From contig JAEOAD010000004.1 in NCBI GenBank assembly GCA_036365145.1, positions 54,000,001-54,064,000 of the forward strand: DNA of 64,000 nucleotides, in the 5' to 3' direction. Position numbers and translations under genes: made by a program. The stretch is from Orientallactaga sibirica. Its lineage: Eukaryota > Chordata > Mammalia > Rodentia > Dipodidae. The notes beneath the pieces were generated by a model. That model was not told the origin of the DNA and made no database searches. It saw only the letters and a list, made by a program, of their open reading frames with translations. Shown piece after piece: positions 13,596 to 25,073 of this stretch (within the stretch, counting starts at the first letter, position 1; every line of letters starts with the position of its first letter).

Positions 13596-14025
13596 TGAGG
13601 TTGGAGGTCTGGAATCTAGTCTATGAAGCAGTACAGACCCCACGACGGGGAATTGTCCACTGTGTTGGCTTTGGTGTGTGGAGGTGACTAGCAATCAGAG
13701 GAGGCTGGTGAGGTCAGAAACATTTGAGGCTGGAAGTGCAAAGTGGGGAAGGCAGCACAGGGTTTAGGATGGAGCAGGGGTTCTGGGGGAACCACTGTGG
13801 CTTGCACTTGGCAAGGTGGGGTGTAGGATACCCTCTTGAGGGCATGGGGACTGGTGCAGGGTTCTGCAGGCATGGGGTGATGTGGGACATGAGATCTCAC
13901 TAGAATGTGAATCAGCCAGTGACTGATCGTGCTGTGCATATGGGATAGCTTGAGTCATGTGGAAACATGGGTCCTGGTTCCTGCACTGTGTGTACTGTGC
14001 AGTGGTCTGGTCCCCTGAGTACAGG
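13596..14025 (-). other. GC-rich block, possible LINE-1 5' UTR
   Basis: A GC-rich island between two minus-strand L1 pieces, in a window that is otherwise AT-rich. Its position upstream (in minus sense) of ORF2 and its composition fit an L1 5' UTR, but ORF1 is missing between them and no sequence match proves it. Open frames on the minus strand (13939-13688, 14045-13764) are proline/serine-rich and look like composition artefacts. Confidence 0.4.
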
Positions 14026-14044
14026 ACACACACACACACACACA
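14026..14044. repeat. (CA)n microsatellite
   Basis: About nine CA units after 'gtacagga', sitting exactly at the junction of the GC-rich block and the next L1 piece. Confidence 0.9.
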
Positions 14045-14380
14045 TTGAGCTATTGAGGTTTTGTTCAAGAAGTCATTACCCATCAAAGAGAGTTCCTTCT
14101 ATTTTTTCTTTGAGTAGGAGAAGATTTTCAGGTCTTATGTTGAGGTTTATAATCCATTTAGACTTTAATTTTGTGTATGATGAGTGGGTCTAGCTTCATT
14201 TTTCTACATATGATTATCCAATTTTTCCAGCACCATTTGTAAAGATGCTATCTTTTCTCCAGTCTACATTATTGATACAATTTTTCAAAAATCAAGTTGC
14301 TGCAGTTACTTGACCTTAATTGTGGTTCTTCAGTTCTGTTCCATTGGTCTATACTTCTGTTTTTATGGCAGTACCATGCT

Positions 14381-14414
<34 letters not shown>

Positions 14415-15690
14415 ATGGCTTTGTAATATGGCTTGAATCAGTTATGGTAATACTTCCAGAGGTGTTTATTTTGCTGAGGATATGTTTGGATATCTGAGGC
14501 CTGCTGTCATTGTATATGAATTTTGAAATCACTTTTTATATCTCTGTGAAGAATGATTCTGTAATTTTTATTGGTATTTCATTAACTCTGTGTATTGTTT
14601 GATAGAATTGCTATTTTCACAATATTAATTCTACATATCCAGGAGCATGGTAGGTATTTCCATCTTCTCACATCCTCCTCTACATCAATTTTTCTGAATT
14701 TATGGAGGCAGGCTTTATGGTTGAATATATGATCTTTTTTGGAGAAGGTGCCATGGGCTGCTGAGAAGAATGTGTACTCTGTAAAATTCAGGTAGATCAT
14801 TCTGCAGATGTTCATTAGATCTAGTTGATATCTGGTGTTTCTGAGCTCTCTTGCTTCCCTGTTGATTTTTTGTTTGGATGATCTATTTATGACAGTGGAG
14901 TACTAAAGTTCCCACCTATGATGGTGTTGGTGTTTATTTCTGTTTTATTGCCAAATAGGTTTTGTTCTATAAACTGTGGTGTACCTGTGTTTGGTGCATA
15001 TAGACTTATGATTGCTATGTCCTCTTGTTGGATCATTCCCTTGATAAGTAAGAAGTGGCCGTCTTTGTGCTTTTTGATTGCTTAGGGTTTAAAGCCTATT
15101 TTATCTGATGTTAATATTGCAGCATCTGATTGTTTCTTATTTCCATTTGCTTGTCATATCATTTTCCATCCTTTTTACCCTGAGGAGCTGTCTGTCTTTA
15201 GTGGTGAGGTAGGTTTCTTGAAGACAGCAAATTGAAGGATCCATTTTTCTGATCCACCTTATTAATTTTTGTCTTTTGATGGGTGAATTAAGACCATTAA
15301 CATTTAAGGTTATAATTGTGAGGTTTTACTTAATCCCTGCTATGTTGGGGTTCTTTAGGGGGTTTGATGTTTTCTTGCACTTCATACTTTTTTGAGCCTG
15401 CTCTAGTTTTGTTTACTGTGATCTACTTCTTGTAGGCTCTTGAGATTGGTTGTTTGACTCTTCTGTGTGGAGAATTCCCTGAATTATTCTGTGTAAGTTT
15501 GGCTTTGTGTTCATATAATTATGGAGCTGGCTTTTATCATGGAAAGTTTTTCTTTCACCATATATTATGAGACATACTTTTGCTGGGTACAGTACTTTGG
15601 GTTGGAAGCCATAGTGTTTTAGACTTTGAAGTGCTCCATTTCAGGTCCTTATAGCTTTCAGGGTTTCCATTATTTCTTTTGTGTTGTGGG
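14045..15690 (-). mobile_element. LINE-1 piece with internal ORF2 deletion
   Basis: From 14045 to about 14688 the text matches the post-catalytic reverse transcriptase region of the L1 at 8455-13595 (compare about 10535-11165). At about 14688-14692 it jumps to the endonuclease region (compare from about 12890). About 1.7 kb of ORF2, including the catalytic core, is therefore missing. From 14690 to about 15300 it reads endonuclease, then the ORF1-ORF2 junction and ORF1 end to 15690. The peptide YTFFSAAHGTFSKKDHI is visible in the minus frame 14815-14582. The missing segment and stops make it inactive. It may be the 5' part of the L1 that ends at 6429. Confidence 0.82.
14382..14411. repeat. (T)30 homopolymer inside L1
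   Basis: A run of 30 T lies where L1s normally carry a short 'gttttgtta' stretch. It is a microsatellite expansion within ORF2 sequence rather than a poly(A) tail, since L1 homology continues on both sides. Confidence 0.9.
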
Positions 15691-16860
15691 TTTCCCATCA
15701 CAAGATAGGAATATTATTTAATTAAGGAGAAAGCAAGAATTTTTATGTTTGACTAGAATAGGTTAATGATGGCTTTGTATTTTGGGATGCACAGGTTGTA
15801 AAGGGCCAAAGTGCACCAGCCATTCTGGGCTGGTGCTTACTACCAAACGTGGGGTTGCAGTCTAGGATCCCTTTGACCTGGTCTCAGCTGTGTCTTGTCT
15901 GTGGCTCCAGGGTCTTAACACTTGTCTTTGCCCTTGCTCTCCTATTCAACACAGATGGGCAGGTTACCTAGGACTCACTGGTTCCCTAAAGCAGGTGATT
16001 GCCTGGTTTTACTTTGTTCCTCTTCTGGGGCTGTTGTTATGCCCCAAGTTGTCACTGGGAGTGGGGCAGGGAATTGGAGAGATGGTGGCCTCACTGAGTT
16101 CCCTAGCCCAGACTGGATCAGGGAGTTGACTGGTATAGGGGAGACAGGGGGCACTGTCCAAAGGGCTCACACATGAGTGCCTAGGCAGCACAGGATACTG
16201 AGGGACTACAAGCAGGAGAAGGCAGCCTGCAGGCCAGCCAACCAAGGATGAATGACAGAGGAGGGCAGCAGGATACAGGAGTGCAAGTGGACAATAGCCT
16301 CAGTCTGTGGAGCATGTAGGATTCAGGAGTGGGTTGGATGCAGTGAGGGGTGCTCTGGGAGACAGGTAAAGTGTGTGCATGCCACCACAGAAGCAGTGAA
16401 GGGGCTCTAGGAGCCAGGGAGGTGTGAGTGGGCCACAGACAGACACACTGGGGGGGTGCTCCCGGAGAAAGGGAAAGTGCATGGTCACCAAAAAACACAG
16501 TGAGGGTGCTTCGCTGGGAGATAAGAATAGTGCATGGTCACTGACATGCAGTGAGGGAGGTCTCTGAAAGAGAGGGAAGTCATACAGTTACCAACAGACA
16601 CAATGGAGGGGGAAGTGCTGCAGGAGAGAGGGAGGATGTGTAGGCCACAGCTGGTGGAGCCTGCAGGTGCACCAGGGAACCTAGTCAGGGAGTGGCGGCT
16701 GGGGTGGGTAGTTGAAGGGTCTAGTGGGCTACCCAACAGCATGGGATTCAGCAGATTCCCTACTGTACCTCTCTGTGTCCACCCACTGGAGGTCTGCTGA
16801 GACCTACTCACAGTGGAGTCCCATAAATCTTTCCTGATATTACTCTGAAAGCTGAAGCAT
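15691..16860 (-). other. GC-rich block, possible LINE-1 5' UTR
   Basis: After about 100 bases of AT-rich sequence the composition becomes GC-rich and stays so to about 16830. It lies directly upstream, in minus sense, of an L1 ORF1 end. Rodent L1 5' UTRs are GC-rich and often tandemly repeated, and a tandem array (16341-16652) is present here. No direct alignment to a known 5' UTR could be made. Confidence 0.45.
16341..16652. repeat. 52-bp minisatellite, six imperfect units
   Basis: Units begin 'cagtgaggg' or a close variant at 16341, 16394, 16446, 16498, 16549 and 16601, spaced 53, 52, 52, 51 and 52 bases. Each unit goes on with a 'gctct-gggaga' part and most with a 'gtgcatggtcac' part. Divergence between units is substantial. 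The overlapping minus-strand open frames arise from the repeat. Confidence 0.85.
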
Positions 16861-19800
16861 GGTTAGGAGAATGCCATCTAGACCAGAAGCGCACTAGGAT
16901 GAAATTTCTATGCATGCCTGGACTGTTGAACAGAAAACATCACTGTGAATGTAAGCTACCTTTACCTATTTACCAAACTTGTTTTTAAAATTGTTCACAG
17001 AAACTCATTTTTGGCAATTGGAGTGATTGCAAAACAACTCAATATTGAAATAACTTTTAATAATACATAATATCATGTAATAAACATGTTTTATATCCAT
17101 TTGTTTCAATGGTTAAAAGGTTGTATCTGTATTAAAAGGATAAGAAAGTACTGAACAAGTAAACATAGGTATACACATTTGAAGATTTCTAAGAGAAGGA
17201 ACAGAAATTGTTTAGTCTAAACTATTCTTTCTAAATAAGGAATTTCAAATCCAGAGACATTAGCTATTTTTTTCCTATAGAAGGTTTATGGTCATCATAA
17301 AGATTATCAAAATACTGACAAAACAAACTGCAGGAAATATTAAATACTCTAAAAGAATGTTTGGTTAAGATATTATATTAAGTATCAACAACATTTTTCT
17401 TCTTGTAGTTGAGCATGGTATTGAAAATGTATTGTTCCCTTTGTTCTTTCTAAACAGGCCTTGTCCTTCTGCTCCTTTCTTCATTTCCTCATCATCTGTT
17501 CCCTAAGTGGAAGCAGATAATACATTGGGTCAGAAATGATCATGTGGAAAGTGTAGTCATGTCATGAAATGAGCACCTTTCTGAAGATGGACTGGAAGAG
17601 TGGCCACAGGAGCACAGTGTGACCCTGTTGGACTTAAATAATCAAGCTGATCCTTACAGAGTAGTATTGGTCACTGCCTTCAAAGAGGCATCTCAGAAAG
17701 TGTTTTATCCTTAACACATAATTCACCTTCTATGAATATATATACTTCTGAGACTTATAAAATAATTAGGGGTCACAGAACATGATTTTGAACCTAGAAT
17801 AGAGATTCTATAAATTACTTACTTATTGATTTAACTTTCATTATTATCTTCATTCTGCAATTGAGAAAACTGAAGCATTCTATATAAGATCACACTGCTA
17901 AGAGCTGATACATGTAGGGTTACACAATGCATCTGGAGTTATATAAATTTTCTGGGCTCTTGATTACAAGAAGTCTATCTTCAGAACCACATCTGGACAA
18001 GCATCTCTGCTCTGTGGTAATTCACAGTCCAGAAGAGGACCAGGTGCATGGCAGGTCTTAGCAAGGGATAAATGTTATTAAATTACTGCACAGGAAAGAT
18101 ATGCTGAGCTCTCACCAGAGAAGCTGTAGCACCTTCACTGAACAGGTAAACTATGAAGTAGATCTAACTGGAGATTTTAGCTACTTTATAGACAATTAGG
18201 CTGTCTTATGCACTTTTTACAGAGAGCATTTTTTAATTCCTAAAAAAAAATACATAGCATATAAATAAATGAGCCTAACTATGTGTAAATACAGTTCTCT
18301 ATAAAATAAAAATATCACATAGCATTTCATGGATTTCTTTAATTCATTAAATAATATGTACCAGATCTATTATAATCATGCTAAATTCAGTAATTTTCCT
18401 AACTTATAGAAGAGAAGAATCTACATGTTTTTGAGATATTTCTAAATACTTTTATCTGTTATATAATAACAATTATTTCTATTGCTGACAAAGTCACAGG
18501 TTCTGCTTATAACACTGTGATTTTCAGCCTGCATTGAATATTAAAACATATATTAAATTTTATTTGAGGGATAACAAAAATATATAAATATATAATTTTC
18601 CCCATTCACATTCACAAATAAATTGTATTCTACCCATTATCTATTTGGGTCTATGGATGCCAAATTAAGACTACTTGGAAAATAGAAGAGACCTTTCTGA
18701 TATGGATAAGTAAGAAAAAACTTGACCAATGCTATATAAGATTTATCCTTAATTTTATCACAATAAAAATATCCTTCCCCAAGCATAAACAGCAGATAAT
18801 TATTTTCACAGTATGGGCTGCAAGAATGGTCTGCAGAGAAGCATAATTAATGGGACTGAAATAGGTTTTTCGCTACAAATTGTGTACTTTACTCACTGGA
18901 TCCATCTTAGAATTTGTGGTCTTTTGCCAGTACTCTTGCTGATTTCAATGTCTTAATAATTTTATTTCAAGGTAGGCATTTGATCCCAATTAAACCATGG
19001 TTTCTACTTCAGTAGGATTCAAAGTATGAAGAAAAGTCCAAATATGAGCAAATAAAAGTAGTCCTGATCACATTGGGACCAGCCAACCATTGGGCAGCCA
19101 AGTAATAGGAAGAATTTAGTGAATGTCCAGCTTGAGACTTTAAAGGCCTTTAGAAAGGGTGATAGAAGGTAAGTAAAGATAAATGGATTTTGTTACCCTT
19201 TAAAAACAAGATGCCACTTAAATAGAAAAGACATCACTGAAATTGCATGTTCAAATATTTGTTTACAAGCCAACCTTTGCTTCCATGTCTTAGTGTGTAT
19301 TGGGATGTCTCCCACAGAACATGCAAGGGCTCCAAGTAGTTCATTAAAACTTCTCACCTCTTCCTTGCTCACCCTTGTCTTTGGAGGTGTAAATTAGAGA
19401 GGCAGATGTACAATCTGGGAAAGTTTCCAGCTCCATATTTAGAACGTGGAACACTCAGCACCGTAGGCGTTGAGCAGAGCTTTTCAGTCTGTCACACATC
19501 CAGATTCTCTGCCAAGGAAACCCCCAAATGGCCCCTGCATGCTTAATCCTAGAACGAAATAGCAATCTCTTTTAGGACAGGTCACAGTGTGCTTATTGAC
19601 TTTAATTGTTTAGTTAATGAGTACACAACACAGTTGGAGATAAATAGGATATTTGGTAAAGTCTGGAAAGCAATGTGATATGTGGTCAAATGGAGTCTAT
19701 AAGAAAAAAAGCTTTGGAGGATCCTCTCTATTGCAATTTGCAGACAATTCTTGTGCACCAACAAAACAGTTCATGCCAGAAGACTGAGATGGTATACAAG

Positions 19801-20519
19801 CATCTTATTTAGAGTGAAAGAATGCTTTTGAATTTGAAAAGTGCTTTCATAGATTGTATCTATTATCCTTATAAAACCTTAAATCTACAGGGTAAATTTG
19901 ACTTTTTTTCAAAATTTGTTGGGAAGTGATGCTTAAGTTCAGTTGCATAGCCAATATTGTGAAGTGTTTTACAGTGGAATTAGGTCTTAATGTTTTTATT
20001 CACAAAACCAGTCAGTATTTATCATTTGTTAGGAGAACATAGAGGAAAATAAAATAATAAGATTCTACAATCACCCTATTTTCTCCATGTTTTTCCAAAA
20101 TACTTTATATGGAGAAGAGTTATCTGAGACACAGACATATTCACATCTGAATGGAGATTGTAGGAGATCTCTGCATGATATGGGAGCTGAAAGAAAATTG
20201 TCCCTATGAATAGCTTTAATCCATGGAATTTTTTGTTTCTATCTAGCAAATTTTCAGCAAAATTGAAATGCTCAAATCATCCCTACTTTATATAATTTGT
20301 TTTCTCTTTCGTTATTGCTCAGGGTCCATATCTAAAAAAAAATAGTCTCTCTTCCTGCCTCCATAACTCAGTCCTCTCTTCTTTCCCTCCTGCCTCCCTG
20401 TGAGGTACCCAAATCTGAGATGAATTCTGCATCATTTTTCAGGGGTTGCCAATATGATTGGGAACAGTTGCCCACCTTGTGACTATCTCAAGAATATGTA
20501 TGTTAAAAATATGGTTGAG
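16861..20519. other. Long unassigned stretch with MIR relics
   Basis: Mostly AT-rich unique-looking DNA, with no frame of convincing length or recognisable domain. It contains an old MIR (listed separately). A second, weaker MIR-like match is at about 19838-19910. A less AT-rich patch lies at 19280-19560 with no identified function. Confidence 0.45.
17830..17932 (-). mobile_element. MIR SINE relic
   Basis: The plus strand reads 'tcattattatcttcattctg', a 'gagaaaactgaagca' block, then 'gatcacactgctaagagctg'. This is the reverse complement of the well-known MIR core and tRNA-proximal segment. High divergence fits a mammal-wide ancient element. Confidence 0.72.
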
Positions 20520-20735
20520 GGCCTGGAGAGATGGCTTAGTAGTTAAGTGCTTGCCTGTGAAACCTACAGACCCTGGTTCAAGGCTCGATTCCCCAAGACA
20601 CACGTAAGCCAGATGCATGCATCTGGAGTTCATTTGCAGTGGCTGGAGGCCATTGCAAGCCCATTCTCTATCTGCCTCTTTCTCTCGCTGTCTGCCTGTT
20701 ATTCTCAAAGCAATGAATAAGTAAAATATAAACAA
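20520..20735 (+). mobile_element. tRNA-derived SINE
   Basis: Starts 'ggcctggagagatggcttag' with a readable A box and the B box 'ggttcaaggctcga', then 'cacacgtaagccagatgcat', a CT-rich segment and an A-rich end. Compared with other copies, a short piece around 'cacaagggggtg' is missing. Confidence 0.92.
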
Positions 20736-20829
20736 CATTGCATTCTATAAAAAAATATTGTTGATTTCTTTTCTTTTTCATTCTTTCTTGTGCTTTTTCT
20801 GTGGGGCTACTTTAAAAAAAAAAAGAAAA

Positions 20830-21080
20830 TCAAGGTTGGAGAGTTGGTGCAACAGTTAAGGCAGCTGCCTGAGAAGCCTAAGAATGCTTGTTTAAATCTC
20901 CAGGTCTCACATATAGCCAGATGCAAAAGTGACACAAGCGAGCAATGTCACACATGTGCACAATGGGGTGCATGTGTCTGGAGTTCATTCATAGTGGATG
21001 AAAAGGCCTTAGCACACCCATTCTCTGTCTCTGTCTCTTCCTCTCTCTCTCTCTGACTCTCTCAATTAATAAAAAGCAAA
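20830..21080 (+). mobile_element. tRNA-derived SINE, long variant
   Basis: Related to the other tRNA-SINEs but carries an extra segment of about 30 bases ('gcaatgtcacacatgtgcac' region) between 'agccagatgcaaaa' and 'ggggtgcatgtgtctgg'. The B-box region reads 'tttaaatctccaggtc'. It shares the long structure with the copies at 46823, 47564 and 51499. Confidence 0.88.
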
Positions 21081-22174
21081 AAAACAATTGTATAAATGTC
21101 CTAATTTTAATTTCTAGACTTTGGGAGAATCTCAGTCTAAAACACATGAAACTAGAGATCTTTTATTTTACATAAGCAAATTCCCATCACATGCCATATT
21201 GGGATAGAAAAGAATTCTGGTGCTGTCTACTATTAATGCCACACATTAATAGGGGGAAAAGGGACTGAACCAAATCACTATAAGAAAGAAAGAAAATGTC
21301 TTAGGTTCCGCTTTTGAAGAAAGCCAAAATCATTGTAATCCCACTTCCAAGTGCTCACGGTCCATACCACAATATTTTAGGCCATGTTCCCCATAGTTAA
21401 ATCTCTGAGTAACAAAAAGAAAAAGAAAATGCAAACACACAGTAGATTCAGACTTAGTGAAGATTCCCTTTCAATTATGTAGCCCCCAGCCAAAGAGTCT
21501 ACTAATGTGCTGCCATCTATTTTTTGTCATAAAATTCATCTTGCCTCTCAAACCATGATCCACTGCAAGGAAATGAGCTAGGAATTCCCTATTTCCTTTG
21601 AGTTTTCTCTCTTTCTCACCACACATTGAATTCTTCAGGGAGCAATCTCTCTGGTCACTTTGCTGGTACTCTATGTTCTGACATTGGAAATGATGGCCAT
21701 GATGCTCCCTAAGAACTGAGCAGTTCTAACTCAGGTTCAGGTAGTAAAAAATGAACTCCTAAACTCCTCGTATTTAAATGTCAGTGGTAAACTTCATAAG
21801 CCATGCCATTAGCCTGCATTACATTATTACAAAAATTTGGAGTTGTGGTCATTTAGGTGTTATCTCCCTTCATGTGTCCCAGAGAAAGTTGTGAAATAAT
21901 CAGGATCCTATTTTGTTCAAATAACATAAAGCCTTGGGTTATTCTATTCTCTTAGAATAATACTGAAGCTTTCTTAAGTTTTTTCAGCCTGAGGATATTC
22001 TATTTTAATACAGGGGTGTTGGGGAGAAAAATAAATCTGGGACCAAAACTGCTGAGTTAAATGCAAAAAAAAAAATCACAATATTTTTACCTTGTAAAAA
22101 CTCAGCAACTTTGAACTCATAATTGGACATGGCAGTTTGTGTTTGTCAAAGTGGAACAAAGCCACCTACCTTAG
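21081..22174. other. Unassigned AT-rich DNA
   Basis: No gene or recognisable repeat. The sequence is moderately AT-rich with no long open frame. Confidence 0.4.
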
Positions 22175-22179
22175 TTTTT

Positions 22180-22392
22180 TTTTTTTTTTAAATATGTTAT
22201 TTTTATTTATTTGAGAGAGGGAAGGAGGAAGGGGGAAGCATGGGCATGCCAGGGCTTCCAGCCACTGCAAACAAACTCCAGATGCATGTGCCACCTTGTA
22301 CATCTGGCTTATAGGGGTCCTGGGGAATCAAACCGAGGTCCTTTGGCTTTGCAGGCAAGCTCTTTAACTGCTAAACCATCTCTCCAGCCTGG
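22180..22392 (-). mobile_element. tRNA-derived SINE with 13-bp TSD
   Basis: Reverse-complement SINE with a poly(T) start and end 'ctaaaccatctctccagcct'. It is flanked by a perfect 13-bp target-site duplication 'taccttagttttt' at 22167-22179 and 22393-22405, which proves a retrotransposed insertion. Confidence 0.95.
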
Positions 22393-22670
22393 TACCTTAG
22401 TTTTTAACTATGTGAAATGACAGGTTTTGTGAATACATTAGATTCATTTAAGCAATATTTTGACCATTTCACTACTTTTAAAAGCTACCACTAGATGGTA
22501 TGCAAATACTCTCTACAATTCTTGCTCAGCTTTTTCAGAGTTTTAGATGAAAAGATTTACCATGTTTTTCCTTTCTGGTTTACGATGGATGTACCAGGGA
22601 ATATGAAGGGAGGATGATGCTTGGGTGTACTATTTTAATTAACTGAATCAACTCTACAAAACCTATTTTT

Positions 22671-22876
22671 AAAAATATATATTTTATTTATTTATGAGCA
22701 AGAAAGAGGCAGAGAGAGAGAGAAAGAGCACGCCAGGGCCTCTTGCCACTGCAAATGAACTCCAGACACATGCACCCCCTTGTATATTTGGCTAACGTGG
22801 GTCCTGGGGAATTGAACCTGGGTCCTTTGGCTTTGCAGGCAAACACCTTAACCGCTAAGCCATCTCTCCAGCCCCT
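22671..22876 (-). mobile_element. tRNA-derived SINE with TSD
   Basis: Reverse-complement SINE ending 'gctaagccatctctccagcc'. Flanks 'aaaacctattttt' (22658-22670) and 'aaagcctattttt' (22877-22889) are a 13-bp TSD with one mismatch. Confidence 0.94.
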
Positions 22877-23147
22877 AAAGCCTATTTTTTAACATGTTGT
22901 AGGAGATATTTTGACATGTCAAATTTAAATTTTTTCCATACAATTTTTTCATTATACCCAAAAATCAATTAATTGTTAACAATATTGGTAATTTTTGTAA
23001 TTAGAAATTATACCACATGTCTTGAAATTCTCAATAACTAAAAGTATTTCATGCTAATGGTTTCAATATTACACATGGAACTTAAAAATGGTATAAGTAT
23101 CAATTATCATTCTAACTCATGATCTACACAAAGAAGAATATTATCAG

Positions 23148-23149
<2 letters not shown>

Positions 23150-23186
<37 letters not shown>
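23150..23186. repeat. (AATC)n microsatellite
   Basis: About nine uninterrupted AATC units. Confidence 0.95.
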
Positions 23187-23847
23187 CTATCTTGTGGTAA
23201 CTGGGCTTGAACAGAGGACAACAAAGATGATAGGCACACATACTGCTCTGGACTGTATCAACAACAGCTATATGACTTATAATAGCTAAACAGTAAATTT
23301 CAATTCAGATTAACCATATGTTTTTCAGTATATGTAAATGTACTTCATGCATGCTCAACTGGAATTCTGCTTTGCTTTCCCCTAACTCATGAATGGAATT
23401 AATAGTTCACTATTCCCCCAATGAATAATGCTATCCATCATTTATAACAATATGCTGAGCCAGCCATTCCAAAATAAATTACTGTCTAAAGTCGTAATCA
23501 ACTGTAGTTCATAATATTAGATTCACATTCATTATATCAGCTTTGTCATGCTCCTGTAACACAGGAGATGGTCTCATCTCTATGTTACTTCCAGCTTTCA
23601 GCCTAGGTGTTTCTGTCTTTCCTGTGGAGGCATTAGTGAATTAGCAAAAGAAATAAGAGAATTGGCAATCAAGCATGATGACCATAAAAAGCATATTTCT
23701 ACCTCTATCTAATTAAAATTTTAAAAATCTTCTTGAATATCAATGTAATTTCAAAGATATAAAGTACACTATATCACTATTACCATGTCCATAATATCAA
23801 CAAATCTTGTTTCACTAGTCCTTTCTCTGTCTCTTTCTTTCACTCTT

Positions 23848-23850
<3 letters not shown>

Positions 23851-23886
<36 letters not shown>
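23851..23886. repeat. (AC)18 microsatellite
   Basis: Uninterrupted AC dinucleotide run preceded by a short CT-rich segment. Confidence 0.95.
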
Positions 23887-23888
<2 letters not shown>

Positions 23889-24054
23889 ATATAACCACAT
23901 ACACATTAGTAGCAAGGAATTATCTTTTATGCCTAATATCTGAAATTATCTGATAGCCTATTTTCATGTAATAGAGACTTTACTTTCAGCTTTTACTTTA
24001 TATTTATTGAATTTCCATTTACTTTTAGTGTACATTTCCTCCACTGTTTAGGAA

Positions 24055-24257
24055 AATTAATAATCATTTGTTTATTTGAAAGGGGAGAGAGAGAAACTGA
24101 GAGAGAATAACATGCCAGGGCCTAGTACTACTGCAAACAAACTTCAGACACATGTGCCACTTCGTGTAGCTGGCTTAAGGTGGGTATTGGGGAATCAAAC
24201 TCTAGATTTAGGTTCTGTAAGCAAGCACCTTAACCACTGAACCATCTCTCCAGCACA
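24055..24257 (-). mobile_element. tRNA-derived SINE, diverged
   Basis: Reverse-complement copy with 'catgccagggcctag', 'gcaaacaaacttcagacaca' and the terminal 'ccactgaaccatctctccag'. It is more diverged than its neighbours. Confidence 0.9.
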
Positions 24258-24569
24258 TGTTTTCTCCATTCCTATTTAGGGATACAAATTAATGTCAGGG
24301 AAAAATAGACGGTCAGGACAATTCCCATAGTCCATAAACCAATTCTTTAGCTGCCCTGGTGTTTGGTAACTTAGGACAGGAGCCCCTAAAGTAATTCCAT
24401 CCATTGCCTGAGTTCCAGGCTAATGATTTCACATGATATATGTTGCTTTAGAGAAGGTTATTAAACAAGTTTACCAGAATGCCACAGGCAGAATTATAGA
24501 GTTGATTGAGGTTTGAATAGGTATAGATTGTGTCATGAAATTTTGTGTATGATTTGGAGAAGATTGAAA

Positions 24570-24697
24570 ATATTTCTTTCTGGCTCAGAAGTTAAATGTT
24601 CTTGTTTGCAAAGCCAGATGCACATAGTGGATCATGTATTTGGAGATTGTTTGCAATGGGAAGTGGCCCTGGCATACCCATTCCCTCTCTTTCCATG
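24570..24697 (+). mobile_element. tRNA-derived SINE fragment
   Basis: Partial copy. The head ('tctggctcagaagttaaatg') is joined to 'aaagccagatgcacatagtgg' and the 3' 'cctggcatacccattccctc', so the middle of the tRNA-like part is deleted. Confidence 0.75.
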
Positions 24698-24920
24698 AGA
24701 ATTGTTTCTTTGTCAATAGATCATGTCAGTTTAGTCCAATTCCTCTAGTTTTTGGGTATATTAGATATAGCTGAATTAATTTCAGAAACTGAATTATAGA
24801 TTGGTGGACATCGTGTTTAGCTTTTAAAAGTACTAAACCTCCCCCCTCTCTCTCTCTTTCCATATATATGTATGTATGTGTCCCAATTCTGATGTGCTTT
24901 AGAAATTATAAAAGTTTTCA

Positions 24921-25073
24921 AGCCGGGCGTGGTGGCGCACGCCTTTAATCACAGCACTCGGGAGGCAGAGGTAGGAGGATCGCCATGACTTCAAGGCCAC
25001 CCTGAGAATACAGAGTGAATTCCAGGTAAGCCTGAGCTAGAGTGAGACCCTACCTGGAAAAACCAAAAAAAAA
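24921..25073 (+). mobile_element. B1 SINE
   Basis: Young-looking B1. It starts 'gccgggcgtggtggcgcacg', keeps several CpGs, and ends in an A-rich tail 'ctggaaaaaccaaaaaaaaa'. Confidence 0.95.

Larger units (their letters stand above)
22890..24054. other. Unassigned AT-rich DNA with two microsatellites
   Basis: No coding or repeat-family sequence was recognised apart from the AATC and AC microsatellites listed separately. Confidence 0.4.

Noticed and set aside
16009..16811. Overlapping Cys/Pro/Ser-rich minus frames up to 108 codons
   Set aside because: They arise from the GC-rich block and its 52-bp tandem repeat, with no domain.
20439..20738. Frames with the peptide GLQPLQTNSRCMHPLVHLAYVG or similar, repeated at 22211, 29722 and 48629
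   Set aside because: The same peptide recurs because it is the translated antisense of the tRNA-SINE.
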